64,000 nt of DNA from Lachnospiraceae bacterium (GCA_017619615.1 JAFZRY010000023.1:17111-81110); one strand, 5' to 3'. Positions 16,227 through 24,888 are shown, numbered from the stretch's first letter. Program-made: numbers and translations. The notes: generated from the sequence alone by a model not told the origin.

Positions 16227-17861
16227 ATGACCATTTTCAATGTAATGTCCTTCCTGGGCGGCGTGGGGCTTTTCCTGTACGGGATGACCATCATGTCCTC
16301 GGGCCTCCGCAACGCGGCGGGCGACAAACTGCGCACCATTCTCGAAAAAGTGGCGGGCAACCGCGTGCTGGCCATCGTGATCGGCATCGTGGTGACCGTG
16401 CTGATCCAGAGTTCCTCGGCCACGGACATGATGGTGATCGGCTTCGTGGATTCGGGCCTGATGAACCTGCTTCAGGCCGTCGGCGTGATCATGGGCGCCA
16501 ATATCGGTACCACGGTGACCGCGCAGATCACGGCGTTCGACCTTGTGTCGTTCGCGCCGTTCATCCTGTTCCTGGGATGCATCCTGGCAGTGTTCGTGAA
16601 GAAGAACCTGGTGCAGAATGTCGGCCGCATCATCCTGGGCTTCGGCATGCTGTTCGTGGGCATCGGGATCTTAAAGGCGGCCATCGCGCCGCTGTCCCAG
16701 AGCCGGGAATTCGTGGACGCGCTGAGCCTGCTGTCCAATCCGGCGGCCGGCATCGTGTTCGGTTTCCTGTTCACGTCGCTGCTGCAGAGCTCGTCCTCGT
16801 CCATCGTCATTTTCCAGGCGTTCGCGTTCGAGGGGCTGCTGACGTACGAGCAGTGCGTGTTCCTGATCATCGGCGCCGCCGTCGGCTCGGTCACGCCGAA
16901 CCTGCTGGCGTCCCTGACCACGGGCCGCAACGGGAAGCGCACCGCGCTGCTGAACCTGTATTTCAACCTGCTGCGGGCGATCCTGCTGACGGTCATCGTG
17001 CTGGCGTGCCCGGTGGTGCTGGAATGGATCAAGGGCCTGTCGCCGAACGATATCGCGCGCCAGGTCGCGAATACGCATACGATCTTCGCGATCTTCGCGG
17101 TGCTGGTCATCGCGCCGGTCTCCTCGCTGCTGGTAAAACTCGCGCAGAAAACGCTGCCGATGCTGCCCGCGGAGATGCAGGCGCTGGAAGACCGGCGGCT
17201 CAAATATCTGGCGCACGTCGGGCCGCGCAGCATCCCGGCTGTCGCGATGCGCCAGGCCTCGCTGGAAGTCACCCGCATGGGCCGCTTTGCCCGGGAGAAC
17301 CTGGACACGGCGCTGACCTATTTCTTCGACACGTCGCAGCAGACGCTGTTTGACAAGGTGGAGGAACGGGAAGAGACCATCGACTACCTGAACAAGGTGA
17401 TAGAAGACAAACTGGTGGAACTGCGCGCACTGCCGCTTTCGGACCGCGACGTGTTCCGGCTTTCGCGCATGGTGCTGGTGGTCGCCAATATTGAGCGTAT
17501 CGGCGACTATGCGGAGAACATCATTGAATTCGGGGAGCGGATGAAAAACGCCAAAGTCTCTTTGTCGGAAGAGGCGGGAAAGGAACTGCACCGCATGAAG
17601 GACGCGGTGCTCCTTACGATCGACATGGCGCTGGATATTTTCGAGGGGGAACGCTTCGACCGGCTGCCTGAGATCGAGGCGGTGGAGGACCAGGTGGACG
17701 ACATGGCGGAACGCTACGTCCAGAATCACGTGGAGCGCCTGATGCAGGGCATCTGCGACCCGCTCAGCGGCGTGATCTTCGCGGACATGTGCACGAACCT
17801 GGAACGCTGCAGCGACCAGGCCATCAACATCGCGACGTCGCTGCTGCACAAGGAAGAGTAA
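16227..17861 (+). CDS. Na+/phosphate symporter with C-terminal PhoU-like domain
   Basis: The 544-residue protein combines a membrane domain (about residues 1-320) with two copies of the Na/Pi signature, one at L-I-Q-S-S-S-A-T and one at L-L-Q-S-S-S-S-S, and a soluble helical C-terminal part (about 345-540) like PhoU, with the E-x-x-x-D metal-binding spacing typical of that fold. Such proteins take up phosphate with sodium and the PhoU-like tail is thought to sense or regulate it. The gene follows the zinc-ribbon protein closely and is probably in the same transcript. The start has GGTGAGG as a modest ribosome binding site. Confidence 0.92.
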   Translation: MTIFNVMSFLGGVGLFLYGMTIMSSGLRNAAGDKLRTILEKVAGNRVLAIVIGIVVTVLIQSSSATDMMVIGFVDSGLMNLLQAVGVIMGANIGTTVTAQITAFDLVSFAPFILFLGCILAVFVKKNLVQNVGRIILGFGMLFVGIGILKAAIAPLSQSREFVDALSLLSNPAAGIVFGFLFTSLLQSSSSSIVIFQAFAFEGLLTYEQCVFLIIGAAVGSVTPNLLASLTTGRNGKRTALLNLYFNLLRAILLTVIVLACPVVLEWIKGLSPNDIARQVANTHTIFAIFAVLVIAPVSSLLVKLAQKTLPMLPAEMQALEDRRLKYLAHVGPRSIPAVAMRQASLEVTRMGRFARENLDTALTYFFDTSQQTLFDKVEEREETIDYLNKVIEDKLVELRALPLSDRDVFRLSRMVLVVANIERIGDYAENIIEFGERMKNAKVSLSEEAGKELHRMKDAVLLTIDMALDIFEGERFDRLPEIEAVEDQVDDMAERYVQNHVERLMQGICDPLSGVIFADMCTNLERCSDQAINIATSLLHKEE

Positions 17862-17872
17862 AGAAAAGGGTC

Positions 17873-17914
17873 AAAAAAAAAAGAATGCGGGATCCGCCTT
17901 ACGGCAGGATCCCG
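17873..17914 (-). terminator. Rho-independent terminator of the GH3 gene
   Basis: On the minus strand CGGGATCC and GGATCCCGC form a hairpin whose loop contains the stop codon of the GH3 gene, followed by a run of ten T. Confidence 0.8.
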
Positions 17915-19341
17915 TATTTGATTTTCAGCATCAGGATGCGGAGCAGGCTTTCGTCCACGCGGGCGGCGGAGAGGCGGCCGGCCTGCAGGGCTTCGGCCAG
18001 GTAGTCCGCGCAGGCGCCGAGCGTTTCCGGATCGCCGGCCGGGCAGAAGAGGAGGTCGCAGCCCGCGTTCAGGGCTTTCAGGCAGGCCTCGCCGGCGGAC
18101 AGGGAGGAAGCCGCCGCGGCGTCTGCCAGGTTGTCCGTGATGATGACGCCGTCAAAGGCCAGCCCGTTCCGCAGCAGGTCGGTCACGATGCGGCGGGAGA
18201 AGACGGCCGGTTCCAGCGGATCCGCCTCCGGGACCGACAGATAAGCGGTCATGACGAGGTCCGCGCCGGCTTCGATGCCGGCCAGGAACGGCAGGAATTC
18301 TTCTTCCCGGAGTTGGTCTGGCGTTTTGTTGACGGCGGGGATGCCCCCTTCCGTCTCCGGCGCGGCGGCCCCGTATCCCGGGAAATGCTTCAGCGTGCAG
18401 ATGACGCCGCCTTCGTGAAAGCCTTTGACGGCGGCGGCGATCAGGGCGGCGGTCTTGGCGAAATCGTCGCCGTAGGCGCGCTCGCCGATCACTTTGTTCT
18501 CGGGTTCGGTCCAGACGTCCGCGACCGGCGCGAGATCCAGATTGAAGCCGTACTGACGGATGTCCGTTGCCAGCGTCAGCGCGTTGGTGCGGGCTTTTTC
18601 AATACCGTCGCCGCGGTAGGTGAACATGTTTTTAACGGGCGTCGTCCCGATGGTCCGGATCAGGCAGCTGGCCCGGCCGCCTTCCTCCTCCACGCAGATG
18701 AACAGCGGGAGAACGGAGGCCTTCTGATGGCCTTCCACCAGCGCGGTCAGCTGCTCGGCGTTCTCCATGTTCTGCGCCTGATACACGAGGCCGGACACCG
18801 GATAGGCCGAGAGCTTCAGGCCGTCCGGCGTGGTGGCCGGATTCTCCAGGCAGATGGCTTCCGGCGCCACGATCATGAGCTGGAAGAGGCGGGTGCGGGT
18901 GTCCATCTGCGCCAGATAGGCGGCGGCGCGCTCGCGGAGGGAGAGGAGCGAGGGGTCTTCCGTGGAGGCCGGTTCAGTGGGCTGCGCCGTGACGTCCGGG
19001 TCGGAGGCGGAGGGGTCTCCCGAGGTGGGGTAGTCGGTGACGATGTAGCGGGTCGTTGTCGTAGGCGCGGTCTCCGAAGTCGGGGCCGCGGTGGACGGGA
19101 CGGAGGCGGTGGCGGGGACGGAGTCCGTCGGCGAGGAGGCTGTTGTCGTGACAGGGACGGCGGTCGTCGGCGCGTCCGGGGAGATCGTCGGCGCCGCGGT
19201 GGTCTGACCGGCGGCGGTGCTTGCCTCCGGGAGGCCTCCGGGCACGGTGGGCAGCGTGGGGTCCTGCTTTTTCCCGCAGCCTGCGAGCAGCAGGAGCGCG
19301 GCGAGCAGGAGCGTCAGGACTGTATGGGGAATGCGGCGCAT
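17899..19341 (-). CDS. GH3 family lipoprotein (NagZ-like, catalytic dyad altered)
   Basis: This 480-residue lipoprotein has a signal helix with lipobox L-A-G-C (Cys22), a Thr/Pro/Ser-rich linker to about residue 135, and a single glycoside hydrolase family 3 barrel. The family motifs are K-H-F-P-G-Y-G at residues 318-324 and I-T-D-N-L at about 401-405, where Asp403 occupies the nucleophile position. In NagZ enzymes an Asp-x-His pair on the loop after K-H-F-P-G-H-G acts as acid/base; aligned here is Glu329-Thr-Glu331, so the usual His is missing. The later M-T-A-H is M-T-A-Y. It may act on a different substrate, use a glutamate, or be a non-catalytic binder. It faces the prfC gene divergently. 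Confidence 0.85.
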   Translation of the reverse strand: MRRIPHTVLTLLLAALLLLAGCGKKQDPTLPTVPGGLPEASTAAGQTTAAPTISPDAPTTAVPVTTTASSPTDSVPATASVPSTAAPTSETAPTTTTRYIVTDYPTSGDPSASDPDVTAQPTEPASTEDPSLLSLRERAAAYLAQMDTRTRLFQLMIVAPEAICLENPATTPDGLKLSAYPVSGLVYQAQNMENAEQLTALVEGHQKASVLPLFICVEEEGGRASCLIRTIGTTPVKNMFTYRGDGIEKARTNALTLATDIRQYGFNLDLAPVADVWTEPENKVIGERAYGDDFAKTAALIAAAVKGFHEGGVICTLKHFPGYGAAAPETEGGIPAVNKTPDQLREEEFLPFLAGIEAGADLVMTAYLSVPEADPLEPAVFSRRIVTDLLRNGLAFDGVIITDNLADAAAASSLSAGEACLKALNAGCDLLFCPAGDPETLGACADYLAEALQAGRLSAARVDESLLRILMLKIKYGILP

Positions 19342-19388
19342 GGGGTTCTCCTTATTGATGATCGCGAAAAGAGGCTTACTTTGCGTTC

Positions 19389-19417
19389 ATTATAAAAAAA
19401 CAATGCATAAAAAGCAA
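19389..19417 (-). promoter_or_regulatory. Probable promoter of the GH3 lipoprotein gene
   Basis: On the minus strand TTGCTT (19412-19417), 17 bases, TATAAT (19389-19394), 48 bases ahead of the start codon. Confidence 0.6.
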
Positions 19418-19434
19418 GGACCGCCGCGAAAAAC

Positions 19435-19463
19435 TTGACGGCGGATGATCCATCGGCTATACT
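19435..19463 (+). promoter_or_regulatory. Sigma-A promoter of prfC
   Basis: TTGACG (19435-19440), 17 bases, TATACT (19458-19463). The first transcribed bases lie about 60 bases before the prfC start. Confidence 0.75.
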
Positions 19464-19529
19464 CTATCTGGTAGTTGCGGTATAACTGCCTGCCATATAT
19501 TGCCCTTACGGGCTATCAGGAGAGTCAAA

Positions 19530-21113
19530 ATGCCTCTGGCTGACGAAATCAGAAGAAGACGGACCTTTGCCATCATTTCCCACCCGGATGCGGGCAAGAC
19601 CACGCTCACGGAGAAGTTCCTGCTGTACGGCGGCGCCATCAACCTGGCCGGCTCCGTGAAGGGCCGCAAGACCGCGCGTCACGCCGTGTCGGACTGGATG
19701 GAGATCGAAAAGGAGAGAGGAATCTCCGTGACCAGCTCCGTCCTGCAGTTCCAGTATGGCGGCCTCTGCGTCAACATCCTGGACACGCCCGGCCACCAGG
19801 ACTTTTCGGAGGACACCTACCGCACGCTGATGGCGGCGGACTCCGCGGTCATGGTGATCGACGCGTCCAAGGGCGTGGAAGCCCAGACCATCAAACTGTT
19901 CAAAGTCTGCGTGATGCGGCACATCCCGATCTTCACGTTCATCAATAAACTGGACCGCGAGGCGAAGGACCCCTTCGAACTCCTGGACGACATCGAGCGC
20001 GTCCTGGGCATCGCCACCTGCCCCGTGAACTGGCCGATGGGCTCCGGCAAATCCTTCAAGGGCATCTACGAGCGCGACAAAAAGCAGATCACCACGTTCA
20101 AGGCGGAAGGCTCCGGCCAGCGCGAGATCGCGACGGAGATCCTGGATCCCGCCTCGCCCGAAGCCCGCGAAAAACTGGGCAACCCGGCCATGGACCAGCT
20201 GGAGGAAGACCTCGAAATGCTGGACGCGGTCGCGGAAATGGATGAGGAAGCCGTGGCGGCGGGCCTGCTGAGCCCGGTGTTCTTCGGCTCCGCGCTGACT
20301 AACTTCGGCGTGCAGATCTTCCTGGAGCATTTCCTGGAAATGTCGCCGGCGCCGGGGCTGCGCGAATCCTCCAAGGGGATCATCGACCCGGCCGAAGAGC
20401 CGTTTTCGGCCTTCGTGTTCAAGATCCAGGCCAACATGAACAAGGCGCACCGCGACCGCATCGCGTTCATGCGCATCGCGTCCGGCCGCTACGAGGCGGG
20501 CATGGAAGTGAACCACGTGCAGGGCGGGCGGAAGATCCGCCTGTCGCAGTCCACGCAGATGATGGCGCAGGAGCGGACGCTGGTGGAGGAGGCCTACGCG
20601 GGCGATATCATCGGCGTGTTCGACCCGGGCGTCTTCTCCATCGGCGACACGCTGTGCCTGTCGGAGGAGAAGTTCACGTATGAAGGGATCCCGACGTTCG
20701 CGCCGGAGCATTTCGCGCGCCTGCGGCAGATCGACACGATGAAGCGCAAGCAGTTCATCAAGGGCGTGGAGCAGATCGCGCAGGAAGGCGCCATCCAGAT
20801 CTTCCAGGAGATGCGCGGCGGCATGGAGGAGATCATCGTCGGCGTCGTCGGCGTCCTGCAGTTCGACGTCCTGATGTTCCGCCTGAAGAACGAATACAAC
20901 GTGGAGGCGGGCCTCGACGTCCTGCCTTACGAATACATCCGCTGGATCGAAAGCGACACCGACCCCGAGACCATCCAGGGCACCTCGGACATGAAGCGCG
21001 TCTGCGACCTCAAGGGCCGCCCGCTGCTGCTCTTCATCAACAGCTGGAGCCCTAAAATGGTCCTGGACCGCAACCCGGGGCTGGTGCTGTCGGAATTCGG
21101 AAACAATACGTAA
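19530..21113 (+). CDS. prfC: Peptide chain release factor 3
   Basis: RF3 is a GTPase that releases RF1 or RF2 from the ribosome after termination. The 527-residue protein shows the G1 motif S-H-P-D-A-G-K-T-T at about residues 17-25, G2 at R-G-I-S-V-T-S, G3 D-T-P-G-H and G4 N-K-L-D, followed by the EF-Tu-like domain II and the RF3-specific domain III. The R-R-R-T-F-A-I-I-S-H-P-D start distinguishes RF3 from EF-G. ATG 19530 is used because an A-G-G-A-G-A-G site precedes it and the family normally begins just before the first Arg cluster. It is transcribed from its own promoter and followed by nrdR after a repeat. Confidence 0.95.
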   Translation: MPLADEIRRRRTFAIISHPDAGKTTLTEKFLLYGGAINLAGSVKGRKTARHAVSDWMEIEKERGISVTSSVLQFQYGGLCVNILDTPGHQDFSEDTYRTLMAADSAVMVIDASKGVEAQTIKLFKVCVMRHIPIFTFINKLDREAKDPFELLDDIERVLGIATCPVNWPMGSGKSFKGIYERDKKQITTFKAEGSGQREIATEILDPASPEAREKLGNPAMDQLEEDLEMLDAVAEMDEEAVAAGLLSPVFFGSALTNFGVQIFLEHFLEMSPAPGLRESSKGIIDPAEEPFSAFVFKIQANMNKAHRDRIAFMRIASGRYEAGMEVNHVQGGRKIRLSQSTQMMAQERTLVEEAYAGDIIGVFDPGVFSIGDTLCLSEEKFTYEGIPTFAPEHFARLRQIDTMKRKQFIKGVEQIAQEGAIQIFQEMRGGMEEIIVGVVGVLQFDVLMFRLKNEYNVEAGLDVLPYEYIRWIESDTDPETIQGTSDMKRVCDLKGRPLLLFINSWSPKMVLDRNPGLVLSEFGNNT

Positions 21114-21160
21114 CAGGGCGTTTGCCCGGAATAAACGGGGCCGCTGCCCCCTCAAAAACG

Positions 21161-21186
21161 TAGGGGCCGTTGTTTGGGCGGCCCGG
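21161..21186. repeat. GGGGCCGTTG-family repeat, copy 1
   Basis: TAGGGGCCGTTG followed by TTTGGGCGGCCC forms an imperfect hairpin in the prfC-nrdR gap. Copies of the same head occur at 24.7, 29.85 and 31.6 kb. Confidence 0.65.
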
Positions 21187-21202
21187 AAAAAGGAGAAAAC
21201 CC

Positions 21203-21652
21203 ATGAAATGTCCTTACTGCGGCGCGGAAGACACCAAGGTGACGGATTCCCGTCCCTCCGATAAAAGCATCCGCCGGCGGCGCGTCTGCACCGTCTGCGA
21301 CATGCGCTTCACCACCTACGAACGCGTGGAGGAAGTCCCGCTGATGGTGGTCAAAAAAGACGGCGTCCGCGAGGAATTCGACCGTGCCAAGATCGAGCGC
21401 GGCATCATGCGCGCCTGCCACAAGCGCCCGGTCTCCGCGGACCAGATCTCCCGAATCGTGGACGAGATCGAAAACGAGCTGACCTCCCGCGCGGAACGCG
21501 AAGTCCCCAGCAACGTGATCGGCGAGATGGTCATGAATAAACTGGCCGTCACGGACGATGTCGCCTACGTGCGCTTCGCCTCCGTCTACCGCGAATTCAA
21601 GGACGTCAAGACCTTCGTGCAGGAGATCGCCAAACTGGACAGCTTAAAATGA
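21203..21652 (+). CDS. nrdR: Transcriptional repressor NrdR
   Basis: NrdR represses ribonucleotide reductase genes when dATP is high. The 149-residue protein has the N-terminal zinc ribbon (C-P-Y-C at residues 3-6 and C-T-V-C near 31-34), the conserved R-R-R-R-V-C segment, and an ATP-cone domain starting at V-V-K-K-D-G-V-R-E-E-F. ATG 21203 behind AAAGGAG gives exactly the family length. The stop overlaps the next start by four bases (ATGA), so nrdR and yqeG are coupled. No NrdR box or nrd gene is visible in the window. Confidence 0.95.
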   Translation: MKCPYCGAEDTKVTDSRPSDKSIRRRRVCTVCDMRFTTYERVEEVPLMVVKKDGVREEFDRAKIERGIMRACHKRPVSADQISRIVDEIENELTSRAEREVPSNVIGEMVMNKLAVTDDVAYVRFASVYREFKDVKTFVQEIAKLDSLK

Positions 21653-22164
21653 GCCTGCTGCAGCGCTTTTTCCCGGACTACCATCTGTCGTCCGTCTATG
21701 ACCTGACGCCGGAGTGGGTGGCGGATCACGGCTTCCGCGCCCTGATCCTGGACATCGACAACACGCTGGTGTCCCCGAACGCCCCCGCGGACGCCGCCGC
21801 GCGCGCTTTTGCCGCGCGCATGCGGGCCGCCGGCATCGCCTGCCTGGTCCTCTCCAACAACGGCGAGGAACGCGCCCGCAGTTTTGCCGCCGACCTGGAC
21901 TGGCTCTACCTGGCGAAGGCGAAAAAGCCCCGCCCGGAAGGCTTCCGCAAGGCAATGGAACTGCTGCGCGCAGACCCTTCCTCGACTCTCGTCGTCGGCG
22001 ACCAGTTCTTCACCGACATTTACGGCGCCCACCGCGCCTCCCTCCCCGCCCTCCTCGTCGACGCCCTTGACCCCGCTCACGAACAGCCCTTCGTCCGCGT
22101 TAAGCGCGTCCTCGAACGCCCCCTCCGCTGCGCCTGGCGCCGCACCCTGAAACCGGGCCGCTGA
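21649..22164 (+). CDS. yqeG: YqeG family HAD-type phosphatase
   Basis: The 171-residue protein is a HAD superfamily IIIA phosphatase. The nucleophile motif L-D-I-D-N-T-L-V lies at about residues 33-40, the Ser/Asn motif is L-S-N-N-G, the lysine is in K-A-K-K-P, and the last motif is V-V-G-D-Q-F-F-T-D-I-Y-G. In many Firmicutes yqeG sits with genes for ribosome assembly and shikimate synthesis; homologues include a phosphatidylglycerophosphatase in other lineages, so the substrate is open. It is coupled to nrdR and ends in a repeat that serves as terminator. Confidence 0.9.
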   Translation: MSLLQRFFPDYHLSSVYDLTPEWVADHGFRALILDIDNTLVSPNAPADAAARAFAARMRAAGIACLVLSNNGEERARSFAADLDWLYLAKAKKPRPEGFRKAMELLRADPSSTLVVGDQFFTDIYGAHRASLPALLVDALDPAHEQPFVRVKRVLERPLRCAWRRTLKPGR

Positions 22165-22170
22165 GAAACC

Positions 22171-22268
22171 GGGCCACTGAGGGACGGTTCTTTCCGGCAG
22201 TGCCATTTGGGGACGGTTCCTTCCGGCAGTGCCACCTGGAACCGTCCCTCAGTGGCCCTGTTTTTTTT
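22171..22268 (+). terminator. Long repeat-derived terminator (GGGACGGTTC family, copy 2)
   Basis: A perfect 20-base inverted repeat (22171-22190 with 22239-22258) encloses a second partial copy of the same repeat core (GGGGACGGTTCC) and a direct repeat TTCCGGCAGTGCCA, and is followed by a run of eight T. It closes the prfC-nrdR-yqeG unit. Confidence 0.85.
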
Positions 22269-22343
22269 CTGTCTGATGTCCCATTTTGCCGTTTTTCCGT
22301 GTTATATAGATAGAGGCACAAAAAACTACCTGCGAGGCAAAAG

Positions 22344-22853
22344 ATGCTTTTCGTACCGACGGATCTGAATGACGACGATATCCCGCTGTTCACGGACATC
22401 TACCGGCTGAACGTCAGCTGGATGCTCCGGCATGCGGATGCGATCCTGAAGAACCGGCAGGATGCGGAGGATGCGGTGCAGGAGTGCTTTCTGTATCTGG
22501 CGAACCATTTCCACTATGTGCGGGGGAAGGACGAAAAGTCCGTGCGGAGCGCGCTGACGGTGCTGGTCAAAAGCCGGAGCCTGAATCTGATCCGCAGCCG
22601 GAAGGACACGGTGGATCTGGAGGAGGCGGAGATCAGCTGTCCGGGCGACGAGGTGCGGATCCTGCAGGGGATGGCACTGGAAGAGGCGGTCGCGGCGCTG
22701 CCGCCGGCGCAGCGGGAGGTGTTCGTCCTGCATGCGGCGGACGGGTACAGCCTGTGGGAGATCGCAGGGCTGCAGCAGGTGAAATACGACGCGGTGCGCA
22801 AGAACTGGCAGCGGGCCAGACAGGCCCTGAAGCAATATCTGGACGGGGTGTGA
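22344..22853 (+). CDS. ECF-type RNA polymerase sigma factor
   Basis: The 169-residue protein has the two sigma domains of an extracytoplasmic-function sigma factor. Region 2 contains D-A-E-D-A-V-Q-E-C-F near residue 42, and region 4 has the P-P-A-Q-R-E-V-F-V-L-H helix and a final recognition helix ending in R-A-R-Q-A-L-K. It is followed after two bases by a gene for a membrane protein with a large outside domain, the classic sigma/anti-sigma layout. The upstream -10 region is not clear, so I cannot say whether it regulates itself. Confidence 0.88.
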   Translation: MLFVPTDLNDDDIPLFTDIYRLNVSWMLRHADAILKNRQDAEDAVQECFLYLANHFHYVRGKDEKSVRSALTVLVKSRSLNLIRSRKDTVDLEEAEISCPGDEVRILQGMALEEAVAALPPAQREVFVLHAADGYSLWEIAGLQQVKYDAVRKNWQRARQALKQYLDGV

Positions 22854-22855
22854 AC

Positions 22856-23560
22856 ATGAACAGGCGCTGGAAAACAAAAGAAGTACGGCAAGCCGCCGAA
22901 ACGGTCCGGGACGCCTGGCTGGAGCAGGCGCAGGCAGACGGCGGGGAAGAACCGATGATCCCTTCCGCCGCCCTGGACAGCAGCATCCGGACTATGAAGA
23001 GCCGCGTCCGGAAAAGCCGCACCCGCCGGGGATTCCGCCGCGCGGCTACGGCCGCTCTGGCCGTCCTGGTGATTTTCGTCGGCTGGCTGAGCGTGGACGT
23101 CAAAGCCCGTGCCGCGGTCCTGAACTGGTTCCGCGAGATCACCGGGAACAAGGTCGTCTACTACTCCAACATCGAGACCCGCGACGGCATGCAGGTCTAC
23201 AAGATCTGCCCCGAATGGATGCCGGACGGGATCGTGCTGCAGAAGGAATACTGGTTCCCGCACTCGTACACCGCGGTGTTCAGCGACCCGTCGGACCGCA
23301 GCCGCTACTGCATCCTGGGCGTGGATATCATGCAGGAGGGCATTTCCTTCGAACTGACGGCCGGCGACGAGAGGACGCATCAGGAGGCGGAGGTCCGGGG
23401 CTACCGCATCGACTGCTTCCTGAACGAGGCGAAGGCGGACCACGATTACGTGTGGGTGGACGAGGCGCGGCAGTGCTTCGTCGTGATGAATTCGTCGCTG
23501 CCGCACGAACTGAACATGCAGATATGGGAAAGCATTTTTGTCCCTGACGAGAAGGATTGA
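22856..23560 (+). CDS. Probable anti-sigma factor with DUF4367 domain
   Basis: This 234-residue protein has a cytoplasmic helical N-terminus (about 1-60, likely sigma-binding), one transmembrane helix at about 63-82 and an extracellular C-terminal domain of the DUF4367 type, with P-E-W-M-P-D-G near residue 120 and several strands. Genes like this directly after an ECF sigma factor usually encode the membrane-bound inhibitor that senses envelope state. The start ATG overlaps the sensible ribosome binding region in the end of the sigma gene. No zinc-finger H-x-x-x-C-x-x-C motif is visible, so it is not a ZAS-type anti-sigma. Confidence 0.8.
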   Translation: MNRRWKTKEVRQAAETVRDAWLEQAQADGGEEPMIPSAALDSSIRTMKSRVRKSRTRRGFRRAATAALAVLVIFVGWLSVDVKARAAVLNWFREITGNKVVYYSNIETRDGMQVYKICPEWMPDGIVLQKEYWFPHSYTAVFSDPSDRSRYCILGVDIMQEGISFELTAGDERTHQEAEVRGYRIDCFLNEAKADHDYVWVDEARQCFVVMNSSLPHELNMQIWESIFVPDEKD

Positions 23561-23582
23561 ATCCGGGAAGGGAGGTCTTGTG

Positions 23583-24674
23583 ATGAAGAGTATTCGGATA
23601 CGATCGATCGCTGCGGCGGTACTGATATGCCTGCTTCTGGGGGCCTGCGGGACGTCAGGGAATGTGACGACTTCCGCTGCGCCGGAGCCGGAGACGACGC
23701 AGGCAGCGGAAACGACACCGGCCCCGGAGACGACCCGGGCCCCGGAAACTACCCCTGCCCCGGAAACCACCCCGGTCCCGGAAACGACTCAGACGCCGGA
23801 AACCACGCAGGCGCCGGAAACGACTCAGGCGCCGGGAACCGCAGCGGTCCCGACGACGGCCGCCCCCGCCGGCGAGGGCAACCACATCTTTGACGACGTG
23901 AGCATCTGGGGCGGCTTCGGTCTTTATGTGTGCGACGGCAAAACCTGTGTGTACTGCAGTTCTTACCCGGATTACCGCAAAGCGATCTACGCTCTGCAGG
24001 AAGTGACTGCGGTCCCGGCCCCGGATTTCACGGCGGAGGAGATGACTTTCCCGGTTTATGAGATCGGATATTCCCTAAAGGACGGAAAGAGCACCTATAT
24101 GCTGTGGACCAACGGATATCTGATCGACAGCGACGGTAATGCCTGGCGGTTTGATTACGATTTCGACGCGCTGGCCCGGCAGAACTGGGAATTCAAAACG
24201 GAAAGACCCGGCGGCTTTGCCGCCCTGCTCGGCGCCCGCTTTCTGACGGTAATGAACGGCGAATGGCTGTTTGACCGCCTTCCGGAGGCGGACACGCCTG
24301 AGATCTCCTCCGCCGAGGTAATGGAGATCCTGGAGATCACGAACGAAAAGATCGTCGCAAATCTGCGCAATCTGACCGACGAAGAGATGTTGTACGGTGA
24401 GGAATACCATCTGGACGTGTTTGACGGGGAAAAATGGCGTTCCGTCCCTTGTTCCCGCTATGGGATGTCTTTTGACTACGCAGCATACTCTATTCCCGCT
24501 TCTGCGGATGCAGCGCATACGTATCCCCTGTTTAATTACGTCGGTTTTGGCGAGGATCCTCTCCCCGCCGGCCATTACCGCATCGTGATCTGGGAAGGCC
24601 AGCCGCAGTCGCAAAACTATTCTGACTGGCAGGCGACCCGGAAATCCGTCGTCGCGGAATTCGACATCCCGTGA
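23583..24674 (+). CDS. Lipoprotein with PETT repeats and Ig-like C-terminal domain
   Basis: This 363-residue lipoprotein carries lipobox L-G-A-C (Cys at about 22), then a linker (about 30-95) of repeated P-E-T-T-x-A units encoded by 18-base in-frame repeats. The middle part has two short Cys and Tyr-rich strands (Y-V-C-D-G-K-T-C-V-Y-C), and the last 100 residues fit a bacterial Ig-like fold with Y-G-E-E-Y-H-L and L-P-A-G-H-Y-R-I-V, as in the Big_14 type. It lies 23 bases after the anti-sigma gene and is probably part of the regulated unit. The start at 23583 has GGGAGG upstream. Confidence 0.78.
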   Translation: MKSIRIRSIAAAVLICLLLGACGTSGNVTTSAAPEPETTQAAETTPAPETTRAPETTPAPETTPVPETTQTPETTQAPETTQAPGTAAVPTTAAPAGEGNHIFDDVSIWGGFGLYVCDGKTCVYCSSYPDYRKAIYALQEVTAVPAPDFTAEEMTFPVYEIGYSLKDGKSTYMLWTNGYLIDSDGNAWRFDYDFDALARQNWEFKTERPGGFAALLGARFLTVMNGEWLFDRLPEADTPEISSAEVMEILEITNEKIVANLRNLTDEEMLYGEEYHLDVFDGEKWRSVPCSRYGMSFDYAAYSIPASADAAHTYPLFNYVGFGEDPLPAGHYRIVIWEGQPQSQNYSDWQATRKSVVAEFDIP

Positions 24675-24800
24675 CAGTGTCACAGAGGATCAGCCGGTGG
24701 GGACCGGGCCGTTGAAACAACGGCCCCTACACGGCGGCCGGGAGGGCCACCGGGGACGGTTCTTCCCGGCAGTGCCACTTGGAACCGTCCCCAAATGGCC
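24672..24800. repeat. Composite repeat block (both palindromic families)
   Basis: It holds a short palindrome GTGACAGTGTCAC (24672-24684), a perfect GGGCCGTTG/CAACGGCCC hairpin (24706-24714 with 24718-24726), and a GGGACGGTTC-family copy with GGGGACGGTTC (24752-24762) opposite GAACCGTCCCC (24782-24792). The two repeat families thus sit side by side, between a lipoprotein gene and the ABC exporter. Confidence 0.8.
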
Positions 24801-24888
24801 TCATTTTTCCCCGGAGGGCTTGCCGCCCTCCTTTTTTTGTGGTATTATTTCTTGTTGTTTTGAGTTTGTTTTCGCGAGGGTTTTGCGG

